From Aurifilum marmelostoma (lineage: Eukaryota > Ascomycota > Sordariomycetes > Diaporthales > Cryphonectriaceae): a stretch of DNA of 64,000 nucleotides. The translations under genes were made by a program, and so were the position numbers. The notes under the pieces are model-generated. The model was not told the origin of the DNA, made no database searches, and was given only the letters and a program-made list of their open reading frames with translations. Of the stretch, positions 34,448-45,700 are shown one piece after another. Each line of letters begins with the position of its first letter. Within the stretch, counting starts at the first letter, position 1. The stretch spans positions 992,001-1,056,000 of the forward strand of contig JAMXSV010000024.1 of the NCBI GenBank assembly GCA_027559495.1, written 5' to 3'.

Positions 34448-35119
34448 TCACCAATCACTCGACCGTCTTCTAGCCCGCGGCCGCCTCGAGTAATCATCCA
34501 TCACGCTCCCCTTCCCGCGCCCATACCCATACGCATCATAGTCATAATCATAACCGTACCCGCCAGAAGCAGGAACAGCAGCAGGCGCGGCGAACTCGTC
34601 CCTCGCGCGCCGGCGACGTCTCCTGTCCGCCTTGTAGTGATCCCGCTGCTCCTCCGGGAGCCCGCCCTGGCCCCTCTCCAGCATGTCCGCCCTCCTCAGC
34701 CCGCCATCGCGCTCCCCGACCCGGTCGAGGTTACCGTCGTCGTCGTCGTCGTCATCACCGTCGTCGTCGTCACCGTTCCCCCCTGTCCCTACCATCCTCC
34801 TCCTCATCATCATACCCTCGCTCTTCACCCTGCGATCTGCTGCGCCGGCCCCGCCGACCACTCTCCCGCTGCTTCTTCTTCTTGCCGTTCACATCCCCCC
34901 CCCCTCGTCCCCTTCCTGGCCCCGCTTGTTCTTCCTCTCCTCCGCCCTCTCCACGTCCTTGCTGACATCATACGCCAGCCCGATCCCGATCAGGCCCAGG
35001 ATGATGGGCGGCACCCAGCCGTAGCCGTGCTCCTTCTCGAGCTCCTTGCGCCGGCGGCGGTGTTCTGGGTGGGCCTTGGAGGGGCGGGGGTCGGGAGGGA
35101 GGAATTTGCGGGCGGGCAT
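34448..35119 (-). CDS. Small single-pass membrane protein with charged C-terminus, about 222 aa
   Basis: The N-terminal part (ATG at 35119, MPARKFLPPDPRPSKAHPEH) leads to KELEKEHGYGWVPPIILGLIGIGLAYDVSKDVERAEERKNKRG, which has one membrane helix flanked by charges. The frame then meets a C10 run (34895-34904). With eight bases it continues DVNGKKKKQRESGRR...GYDDEEEDGRDRG. With one base fewer at a second run (C6, 34778-34783) it continues NGDDDDGDDDD...GGLRRADMLERGQGGLPEEQRDHYKADRRRRRRARDEF...YGRGKG to the stop at 34448. The helix-containing N-terminus looks like a conserved fungal small membrane protein of unknown function. The remainder is low complexity but keeps strong charge patterning, supporting the joined frame. 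It is convergent with the decarboxylase. Confidence 0.55.
34778..34783. other. C6 homopolymer with apparent +1 frameshift
   Basis: C5 joins GRDRG to NGDDDDGDDDD on the minus strand. Confidence 0.5.
34895..34904. other. C10 homopolymer with apparent frameshift
   Basis: Eight (or eleven) bases join GQEGDEGG to DVNGKKKKQRESGRR on the minus strand; ten give an immediate stop. Confidence 0.5.
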
Positions 35120-36440
35120 TTTCTTTTTTTTATATGTCTCGGGATGAATTGGTTTGGATGGGCTTTTCGGGTGGTGAAGAGAGCGAGGAGTGGTTGGGCT
35201 GTTCTTGGGAGAAAGACTATCGTTTATGTATCCAAGGAGGTAAGTAGCGAGAGAGTAATTTGGTGTGCAAAGAGTCTGTTAATTCTCAAACCAATGACCC
35301 AGCTGTTGTCAAGATTGTTGACGGATTGGATGTTATTCAAGAGTATGTGTATGTGTCTCTGTATCTGTGATTACTGTGAATATTTGTCTTTCATGGATGA
35401 CAAGCACAGATAGAGAAAAAAAGAAGCAACCACCCCGGCAGTCTACGTGCTGAGGATGATGGCACTCTGCTCATATATCACGACGATCTTAGGTAGCAAG
35501 AGGAACCAACCCCCCTGCTGAGTGAGTGGAGCTCTGCATGCCTCGGTCGAGACATTTCTTACAGGCAGGCAGAGTAGTTTAGTTTCTTTTCTCCGTACGA
35601 TTCACTGATGCCATCGTTCCAGAGCATGGGAAGGGGGCCGTCCGGCGATTGAAACCCCCAATTTGGGTGGTGTGTATGTGTGTGTGTGTATGTGGTGTGT
35701 GTGGGAACTGGAACCGAAGCCAGGGAGGGAGGACTTGTTTGGAGGTGATGTCACTTTTCAAACATGGGTTGAGGCCATCGTTTGCTGGCTGGGCAGCTGG
35801 GGTCACGGGTGAGATGCGGGTCGGCGGTGTGGACCCCCCCCCCCTCCAACAAGGCCCTGGCCCCTCCCAAAAGGCCATACTGAAACCCTACCTTTTCGCG
35901 GCTGACCACCGGGGAAGAGGGCGTGCCGATGACGTACCTGAAATTCCTCGGGCGGCCGCTGGCATTCTTTGGAGTACCGGGTTCTCTTGACACATAGTAC
36001 GACGCACGCGTGGCACGGAGGTACGCACGTACGGTAAGTGGACGGCCCAGATAGGTGGGTGGGTGGTGGGATCGATTGGGTAGCTCGTAGGGTCTGTTTT
36101 TCTGCACGAATCTCGCGCGTTTCCGATCTGTTGTCACCCTCCCAACCCACAGATCACAAACCTGCACAGACATTTGTCAAGGCGGGACGGTCAGCGAGGG
36201 ACCGGGAACTGCTCTTGTGCATCCTGCATGGCGTCAGGCTTGTGGAGCTTTCCCGCCCCTCCATGAACCCCATCCTTGGGAGCACGTCTTAACAGCTCAT
36301 GTGCTGCAGGGTGTTGATGATGATGATGATGATGAAACAAAACAGCTGAAAAAAAGATACGCTCTTGAGTACTGCTGACTTTTTGGGATTGATCGGTTGG
36401 TTCATTGATTGATGGACTGGCTGCTGATTGGCAGACAATC
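35120..36440. other. Intergenic region, 1.3 kb
   Basis: This lies upstream of the small membrane-protein gene and downstream of nte1, both minus strand. It contains a TG-rich stretch at about 35668-35703, C9-type runs (about 35837-35845) and (GAT)7 at about 36314-36335. No gene is supported. Confidence 0.55.
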
Positions 36441-39400
36441 TCAGATACTTGCTCTCCGCGGTGCCATAGTCCTCCTCAGCGCCTCCTTGGCCTCGGTCTC
36501 CTCCTTCAGAGGAAGCAGCCCCTTGTCCCGCAGCTGCTGCAGGAACTCCTGCCCAAAGCTATACCCAACCTGTGTGATCTCGTCAAACTTCCCAAAGTCC
36601 AGCGTGCCATAGTCGTCGATGGGCGGCCGCATGTAGATGCAGCTCTCCATCGTCTTGGCCCTCTCCAGTGCGTCAACACTCGACACGTATGCCAGGCGCG
36701 CCTGTATCTCCGCCAGGGTCGGCGGGTTGGGAGTCGACGAGAAGGGATTCCACCTGTTCCAGAAGGCCCACGCGCCCGACAGCGTGTCGCCAAACGACTG
36801 CGGCACGTCGTCATCGAGCGAACCGACGTCTATGGCAAAAATCGTGTCGACTCCCAACGACTTCATGTGAGACACGGTCAGGTTGTCAATGTATCCGCCG
36901 TCGAGCAGCATGCTGCCTTCGTCGCACAGAGGTGGGAGGAGACCCGCCAGGGACATGGACGCCCGGATGTATCGCCATGCATACCCGCTGGTGTGGAACT
37001 CTGCCCGGCTTTTGCTGATGTTTGTCGTGTTGCAGTAGAACTCGAGCCAAAAGTCCTCGATCTGCGTCTTTTCAAAGATCTTGAAGATTCCGCGGTTGAA
37101 CTCGTGGCCAGTCGTGTACGACGCCGACGGATACGTGAGATCCAGGGCAAACCTCCACTTGCTCGCCATCCGGCCGGCAAACTTCTTGGCCAGGCCGAAA
37201 ATGGGCACCACGTCCGCATGTCGGGCATACAGGCCGCCAATAAAAGCGCCCATCGAGGTTCCACCGACCACATCGATCGGTATCCCGGCTTCCTCCATCG
37301 CTCGGATGATGCCAACATGAGCAATGCCTCTCGCGCCGCCGCCACCCAGCACAAGACCCACAGACATGCCACATAGTCGTCTGGCCAGGCGATGAAAGTC
37401 TCCCTTGAAAGGAGCATCGGGCGAGTAGACGGGGCTGTACCGCGCTTTTCTCGACGTGTACTTCTGGATCTCGGCCTGCAGAGTCTGCACGCGCTCCTTG
37501 ATGTTCAGCCCGAGGCGCTTTGCCGGCGGGTGGTGGATTGGCATAGTCTGCGATCGGATGTCCATCTGGACATGGAAATGCCCGCCGTTGATCCAGACTC
37601 GATTCTTCAGCCAGGCTCTGGTCATGCCCGAGATAGAATACCGCTCGCCATGGAGCATCACGAGGATCTTCCGCGCAGTCGATTTCTGGCCCAGCATGAA
37701 CCGCTCATATTCTCCTATCTCAGGCGAGCCCTCTGCCAAGCCAACCAAGAGGATGCAGTCGGCTTGTGTGATGCAGGTCGAAGTCCACGGTGAGTTGACG
37801 CTTGTATCTGATATATTGCCGAATGTCAGTCATCACATGCCCAGCGGGATAGATGTGGCAAGAGGAAGGAGACGTTGGGAAAAATAGAATTGGGTGTGTG
37901 TTCAGGAAAAAATTAGAGTTAATATTGGCCATCACAGGCTGGCAAGCCTTCGGGCTGTGATATTTCTCATCATTACAACAAAAGGGGCAATGGGTGGTGG
38001 GTGGAGGACTTGGCAAGACTTACCCGCAACGTAGACAACAAGGCCAAATTTCTCTTCCAGATCTGCGAGATACTGCGATAGCCTCAGCTTGCCCATCTTG
38101 TTGAAAGCGTGTTTCCCAAGATGGTTGAGAATAGCAGACTGGTTAAGCGATGTGGCACCATTGCGAGTTCCAACCTGTGCAAGGGCGGTCATGAGACGAT
38201 GCCCAAAGTCTATGACCGGTACTCCTGCGGTGACAGGCAGAATCGCAACAGTCCGCAGGTTCAAGGTCGACGAGCCCTTGCTGGTGACAGCCAGGCTCCG
38301 GCCGTCTTTGGAGATGGTAGGGTAGTTGACGAAGCTGCGCATTCTGGATGCGATCATCTTGGAGATCTTGATTGTGATGCTCGGGTGTTCCTGGGCCAGG
38401 CTGTTGAAGAGCGTGCGAGGGAACTTTACAATCTCCGTATCTCGAATGGCGTGAAGGGTCCCGGACCGTGCAGACTCCGTCAGGACCTCGAGCTCGCCTA
38501 CACTCTCCCCCTGACCGAACTCTGCTCTCAGGTTGATGCCGCCCTCCTTGCGCTCCTCGACAAGCCGCAGTCGCCCATTCAACACAAGATAAATGGCGTC
38601 GCTCTCATCCGCCTCGTGGAAGATCACCTGGCCCGCGTTGACGGAAAGCCACTCGAGGGCGAAGTCGATGTGGAGGATCAAGCGCGGCAGCAAGCTGGTC
38701 AGCCTCTTAGCCATGGTCAAGAGGACAATAGGATACTTGTCGACGATCCTCTCTAGCGACGCCCGAGGCAGGAAGCCCACATATACGTCTGTCTTTGCGA
38801 CGACGTCGATGAAGGAGCGGTAGGAAGACACAGTGCCGACGTAGCCCGCCAGACCTCCAGGCTTGATCAGGGCTACATGCTTCCGGCCAGCATTGCCCTT
38901 TTTGCGGAAGTCAGGGCCATTCTGCCCGAACTCGGGCATGGAAAACATCGAGGATGAGGTTCCTGTGCGCCGCGGTGGAGAAAAGGGCTCGGGCTCCTCG
39001 CTCGAGCCTTCGCCGGAGCTCTGCAGAATCTCTCCTGGTGCCTCCGCAGCCGAGGCGCACATATCGAGGAAGCCATCGATAACATAGTAGAGGCCGGGGT
39101 TTCTCTCGCCTTGCTCGACAAGAACAGAGCCCTTGGGGAAGAATACAATCTCCATCTCATGTTTCATATCCTGGGCTAGACTGTGAGCGGAGGGGGTGTT
39201 GTGCGTTGTGAAGCTGCCCGATGTCACGGAATCGGTATCACCATCAACCGAAGCGTCGAATGGATCCATATAGCCGAAAGCATTATTGGAGAAGACGGCC
39301 TTGTGGCGTCTCTGATCATATGAGACCAGCCTGGGCGACGCCTCGACCGAGTCGGCCCCATGAGAACCACCACCACTCGAGTCCAGACCGATGGCCTTGA

Positions 39401-41322
39401 ACATGCATTCCAAGATGGACTCTCGGAACAGGTTCTCCTCGTCGATCTTCTCTCTCTTGTCAATAGAAATACGCTGACTCGTGAAAGGGTTGAATCTCCT
39501 CTCTGCCAGAGGTGAGGTCCCCTCCCTGAATAAGGAGTCAGATCCATCGGGTGTGGAATCTCGCGGAGAGATGGCCGAAGAGGCTGACGAGCGGCCACCA
39601 CTCCGTGCCTGGTGCATATTGGCCAAAAGATCGCCAGGGCTCGGCACGTCGATCGAGCTTCGCTCCTGAGGTGGGAAAATGGTCGACCCGACGACCGAGC
39701 CTTTCATGGCCTGCAACACGGCCTCCTTCCGGAGACCAGTTGAAGAACGGCGGCGGCGGCGACGACTGGCGGCAGCAGAGTTATGAAGTGCAATGCCCTT
39801 GGAAGCCTCGCCCTGCCCGATGCGTTCGCGCTCGCGCTTGAATTTCTCCTTGAGGCGCTCCAGGGGATCTCCCCTCAGCGGGTTGGGCAACTGAGACACA
39901 GTATACTTGGTCATGTTCCTCTCCGTCTGCAGCACTTCGGCAGTCAGCCCGAGATAGCTGAAAGCGGTGGCAAGAGTAACTCTCTGGAACCGAGACAAGA
40001 TGAGATGTACAATATGGGCTGTCGCTTTGGGGTAGGTCTTGATCAGGCGTCGAAATGCGCTCGCGGGGATAATGGCGATTGTTGTGTCGACAGAAGCCCG
40101 AGCGATGATGTCTGGATGAGCCGAACCGGAAACCCCATGTTTGAGTCCTGGTCGCCTCTTGATATGGTCCGGGGACAGCAGCCCGTCATCAAGGGACATG
40201 GGCGGCACCCTCGGCAAAGCGTCACCGCTCACAGGCGGGAAGCCAGGGTCTGGAACTCTCACACTACGACTGTCCGAGGAGTCTTCGAACATTGGGGTTG
40301 CCGGGAAGGACGATTCGGGCGACTTTTGGTTCTCGACGACCGAGGAGTACCTAGAATGGCCGTGATGAGAGGCGGCCGTGTTGGGCACGGGGTTCTCATC
40401 ATCGGAATGGCGCAGCTTGACGTCTTCGGTGAAGAGTGCCATGATGGTAAATAAAGAGGACATGGGGGCGCCGTTGCGGACCTCGGTGAGGAGCTGGTAC
40501 TGCTGGCGCCCCGGATGGCGGTCCTCATTGTCGCTGCCCGAGTCCCAGTCCAGATCGCTCTGAGAGTTCTTGGACGGCGTCCTGCTGTTCCTGGCTGACT
40601 TGACAAAGATCTCGACCAGGCCATCCACCACGATACAGAAGCCCTGCTCGTGTTGCAGGTTGATGGTCTCGCCAGCAATCAGCTTCCTGGTCTGCATGCT
40701 GCGAGTCAGCTCGTGGAAGACGGGGCGCTCCAGATAGCCAAAGATCTTGATGGCGCTCAGGAACTCGTCGAGGTAGTTGGAGAGGCCCGACTTGATGCCG
40801 GCCTCGTGGGTGTCGGGGAAGAGGTCCACATCTGGCTCCTTCCTCTGTGGTTCCGGCGGGAGCCTGGAATACATGTTCAGGTATCGGTACCTCACCACCC
40901 AGGTGACCGCAGAGAAGACCGTTCCCAGGATGAGCATACTGGCCGAGCTGTTAGTCAAACGTAAATGCAACGCAACGCCATGGAGGAGGAGACGGTACTG
41001 GATAGTAGAGGACGTACAGAGTGGTTGCGTTCATGGTCACGGTCAGACTGGCGGAGAAGAGACTGAAGAGGAGGGTGGGGATGGAGATGGTGGTGAGCTT
41101 CAGGGCGTAGTAGATGATGGTGGACAACAGCTGCAAGACCCAGAGGATCAGCCTCGCGACGAGGCCAATCCACGACGAGGAGCCATGTGCCACAACAACG
41201 TCGCTGGCGCGGGTCATGACCGATGACAAGGCGGTGGTCGCGCCGTCTACAGGGCCGGCAGCACTGGTGAGAGCCAGAGTGGCGGCGGTGGCCGTGGTGG
41301 CCGTGGTGTTGAGGGCATCCAT
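36441..41322 (-). CDS. nte1: Lysophospholipase NTE1 (neuropathy target esterase homolog), 1528 aa
   Basis: Exons are 41322-41018, 40938-38024 and 37807-36441, with introns of 79 and 216 bp. NTE1 deacylates phosphatidylcholine to glycerophosphocholine at the ER membrane. The N-terminus has hydrophobic helices (about residues 50-90 and 103-120), followed by RYRYLNMYSRLPPEP. Three cyclic-nucleotide-binding-like domains follow (LIAGETINLQHEQGFCIVVDG; FPKGSVLVEQGERNPGLYYVIDG; VIFHEADESDAIYLVLNG). The patatin domain has the oxyanion loop GLVLGGGGARG, nucleophile elbow GTSMG (Ser about 1258) and catalytic Asp in LLDGGYIDN (Asp about 1376). The C-terminus is RRTMAPRRASI. The start ATG at 41322 gives MDALNTTATT. 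The first intron has two in-frame acceptors 9 bases apart (TAACAG and GGCCAG); the downstream one is preferred because the CTAAC branch site would abut the first. No frameshift is present. Confidence 0.95.
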
Positions 41323-42734
41323 CCTGTAGATAGACTCTTGAGAGGTTATTCCTGGGTGACAATGGAGCTCGAGGCTCCAGTTCACACGGTCTGACTAGGT
41401 GCGGCACATGATGCGAGCCTCGACGCCGATTGGGTGGCCGTCGACGAGAGGGACCAGATCAGCTCATCGATTCATCGAGGGTGGTTTTGGATTGTACTCT
41501 GCTACTGGACGAGCAGAATGCAGAGGTATGGTGTCTTCTCAGGGCGCTTTCAGGTGCTAGAATCTGCCTGTCGTCGTGTTCTGCGCATTTGTTGAAGGGG
41601 GGGGGGAGGAGACAATCCTGGTTTGAGCTTGAGGTTTGGCTGAGGCGTAAATTTTGCTTTAGACCTCGGGAGGGAAGGAAGCTGTGAGGCCAGCGGTCGG
41701 AGGCCAAGTTATGCCGAGGACTGGGCCCCTCGAGGCCAATCACCGCCCGAGCAGTTAGTGGGTCTCCAGGGCCACCCCCCTCTGATTGTTCAGCGAGTAG
41801 AAGGTCCACAGTGCACTGTTTATATAATTGCTTAGTATAAGAAGTCCTTACATAGGTCGCGCGGAATCAAGTGTCAGGCCTCTCTCCACTGGCATGCTGG
41901 TCCAATCTCCAGGACAAGTCTACTATACACAACAATTACTTTGACATGATGACCCGATAACGTATCAATGGATATTATCCATCATGTCAATATCTCGAAC
42001 TCCCAACAGAGAGAGACCTGAAACATAGTTCCAGTTGTGGGACACTAGACACAGCCTTAACTATCACACCCGCGGGACCACTCGACCACTCCTTCAAGAT
42101 TGCACCATGCTTACATGCTATCACCACTATCTGGAGAGCAGGCAGGGTCTGGTTAGAGATATGACTAGGAAGTAAGCACTTGGGCCCCCAATCCGGATCG
42201 TCAAGTCGGCAGCATGGGCATACTTATCGACCTGCCTTATCAGGGCGGTCGTACTCTCACAGGTACGGCCCTGACCCCTAGGGGACCCTGCTTGCTGCGA
42301 TCCTTCTGCATGCAGGCGCAGGCCGATGACTCTTTGCTTCTTATTTCCAAGCGCTGCGGGTACTTGCATGCATATTGGGGGGCCCGTTGATCGATTGTTC
42401 CGAGCAATGCTTCTTCTTCTTCTTCTTCTTCTTCTTCTTCTTCTTCTTCTTCTTCTTCTTCTCTTTTCTTTTCCTTTATTTATATTCTCGCCGATCCACC
42501 AAATCTTTGGTGTGTGTGTGCGTGCGTGTGTGCTTGAGAAGGTGTTGCTTTGACGATGGAGGGTTATTACTATCTTGTCCCGCTCCAAAAGGTCACTACA
42601 TGGATGCACCACCAGGCTTATTTTTCTTCCCATCAGCCTCAACAGCCATCACCATCACCACGACCTCAATTCCAGAGTCTTACTAGGTTTGTGGCAGTCA
42701 TGGCCTCACTTTTCTCGTCTGAACTTGATACTAA
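41323..42734. other. Divergent intergenic region with (CTT)17
   Basis: This spacer lies between nte1 (minus) and the ABC transporter (plus). It contains G10 (about 41597-41606), a pure (CTT)17 run (42410-42460) followed by CT-rich sequence, and a TG/CG-rich stretch. The true first exon of the ABC transporter may lie in its last 200 bases, where an ATG-led frame begins at 42556 and another ATG lies at 42700. I could not fix a splice. Confidence 0.5.
42410..42460 (+). repeat. (CTT)17 microsatellite
   Basis: Seventeen perfect CTT units lie upstream of the ABC transporter. Such a tract could act as a pyrimidine-rich promoter element or simply be length-polymorphic. Confidence 0.9.
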
Positions 42735-45700
42735 CCAGTCCTTCGAATTCTCGGTCCTCACAGCGAATCCAGGGTGCCATGGATAGCACATCTCACTAGG
42801 GCCGTTAGCACTGGCTACGTCCATCTCGCCTTCCTCGCCATCTCGCTCCTGTGGACTGCAGCTGCCCTCTACCATTCCCGAGACACCAAGTTCGCCCACA
42901 TCAGCTCCAAGGCTTCCAGGATCCGCAAGCGCTATGAGATCCCCTCCCAGGTGGCCCGCATCGCCGCGCTGGCCTGCACTCTTGCCGCAGCGGTGAGGGG
43001 GGGGACGTCCAGCAGTGGCACAATGTCCTCCTCGTCGCCTGCGCCGTCATCCTGGGCCTGACACGCCTCGCAAACGACCCTCACTGGCGCCACATCGCCC
43101 TCCACCAGGTCAACTTCCTCCTCGTCGTGTCTCTTGTGCTGCTCGCGGCCGTCGAGGTCCTGCCCCTGCTGGAGCTCCGTGCCGCCTATCGTCCTGCAGG
43201 CGTCGCCACGGGTGCCATAGCTTCCCTGGCCGCTGCGGTGCTGATCGCCTTGTGGACGCCCCGCGAGTGGAACCCTCCAGCCGTCAGCTTCGACCTGCTG
43301 CAGCGCACGCCTGAAGACGGGCCGGCGCCTGAAGAGACGTGCAGCTACTGGACCAAGTTTTTGACCTATGAGTGGCTTACTCCTCTTATATGGAAAGGTG
43401 CGTCTCCCTCTCCCTCTCCCCCGAATTCTACCTTTCTATACCCCTCTCCTGCTGACAATATGAAGGCTGTCGGAGGCAGGTCGAGATGGACGAGTTGCCG
43501 CCTCTGCCCTGGTACGACGAGCCTCTATATCTGCTGACCAGGCTCGAAAACTGCCGCAGGGGCAGCAGGTCGACCCTCTGGACCCTGGTGCGGTTCCTGC
43601 GCTGGGAGCTGATCCTCATCGTGACCTACAGCCTGATCCGGTTCACCGTCGAGCTGGTGGCCCCCTTTGCCATGTACCAGCTCTTGGCCTACATCTCGAG
43701 CCCAGAAGATGCCGTCCTCAGCCCCATCCTCTGGCTCGCACTGCTCTTCGTCGGGCCCATGGTGGGCACTGTTGTGTTTCAGCAGTACATCTTCACCACC
43801 ACGAGGCTGGTCGTGCGCGTCAAGGCCGGCGTGACCCAGGAGCTGTACCACCGCGCCATGTCCTCTATGGAGCTCGAGGGCGACATCCTCAACGACGCCA
43901 AGGGGCAAAAGGTCACGGCTAACAAGACCACACATGCGGGACAGCTGCAGAACCTCATGAGCGGCGACATTGACGCCGTCACCAATGCGCGGGATATCAT
44001 CTCGATGGTCATAGGGGCTCCCCTGGGGGCCGCACTGTCGTTTTATGGCCTGTACAGGATCCTTGGCTGGCCGTCTGTCGTCGGGGCGGTGCTGCTGGTG
44101 CTGGGCGTGCCCCTGCCCATCTTCATCTCGCAGCTCATGGCCAGGAGCCAGCGCCAGGTGAAGGCCACCCAGGACGCGCGCATCTCGCTCATCTCGGAGT
44201 ATCTGGGCTCCGTCAGGACCATCAAGTACTTTGCCTGGGAGGACGCCATGGCCCACATCATCGACACGTCCCGGAGCGCCGAGCAAAAGGTTCTCTGGCG
44301 CATCTCGCTCCTGTGGGCCCTGCTGGGCCAGTCCATGGAGATCATGCCCATGATCAGCATCGTGGCCATGTTCACCCTCTACACGGCCGTCCTCCAGAGA
44401 CCCCTCACCGCACAGGTCGCCTTCACGACCCTGTCCCTGGTGTCGACGATGCGCTCCAACATCGGCATGCTCGGCTTTCTCACCAGACACGTCACCAATG
44501 CCATGATCTCCCTTGAGCGCCTCGACAAGTACTTCAACAACACCAAGCCCATGGTCAGCTACCCCGAGGGCCCGCTGCGCATCCAGAACGCCACTTTTCA
44601 GCGGAGCAAGAAGGCCGAGTTCGCTCTGAGGGATATCTCCATCGATTTTGTCGAGGGTGGACTCACCTCCGTCCTCGGAGCTTCGGGGTCCGGGAAGACG
44701 ACGCTGCTCCTCTCGATCCTGGGCGAGACCATCAAGGAGGCAGGCGAGGTCGTCCGGCCCGGCGATGTGGGGTTCTCCTCGCAGACAGCCTGGCTGCAGA
44801 ACGCCTCCATCAAGAGCAACATCCTCTTCAATTCCGAGCTGGACGAGGTCCGCTACGAGCGTGTGATTCAGGCCTGCTGTCTGCCCGTTGACCTGGCTGA
44901 GCTTCCCCACGGAGACGAGACCGAGGTGGGCGAGAACGGGGCCGCCTTGTCTGGTGGGCAGAAGGCCCGCGTAGCCCTGGCCAGGGCGCTGTACTCAAAG
45001 GCGCCGCTGCTCCTTCTGGACGATATATTCTCTGCCCTCGACTCCAAGACGGCCGCCTCGCTCTGGGAACTGTGTTTCTGCGGTGATCTCCTGAAGGGGC
45101 GCACGGTTGTTCTGGTCACGCAGATCACGTGGATCGCTCAGCAGTCGGATTTGGCCGTGAGGCTTGAGAATGGTAAGATTGTCAGCCAGGAACAGAACAT
45201 CGGGGTGGTGCGCAGACCCATCCACCTTGCCAAGGACGATATCGACGAGGATGCGAACGTGTCTGACGACAAGATGACGACGACGACGAGCACCGCCACC
45301 ACCACCAGTAGCAGCAGCAACAACAGGGAGACGATCAACGGTACGGCATCAAATGGGGGTGGTCAAAAAGCAGCAGCCAAACCAGTCCCCGCCAAAAAGG
45401 ACGAGATCGCCGACGAGATGAAGGCCACGGGGAAGACAGGCCGTCTATCCTTCTTCCAGTACATGATCTATTTCGGGGGCGTGGGCTATGCCATCTTTGC
45501 TCTTGTCTCGTCATTCGTTGGTGTTGCCGTCTATCTTTCCATCAACCTGTGGGTCAGTCGCTGGGTGGACGACGCAGGTACTGGCCACACCAGAGACGTC
45601 CCATTCTATCTAGGCATCTACACTGCCCTCTCTATTGGCTATCTCTTCCTTGATGCGTTCATCTTCTTGATATACGCCAATGGAGGATGGACTGCCGCAA

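Noticed and set aside
36405..37376. 323-codon plus-strand ORF opposite nte1
   Set aside because: It is the antisense shadow of the patatin domain, whose catalytic motifs are intact on the minus strand.
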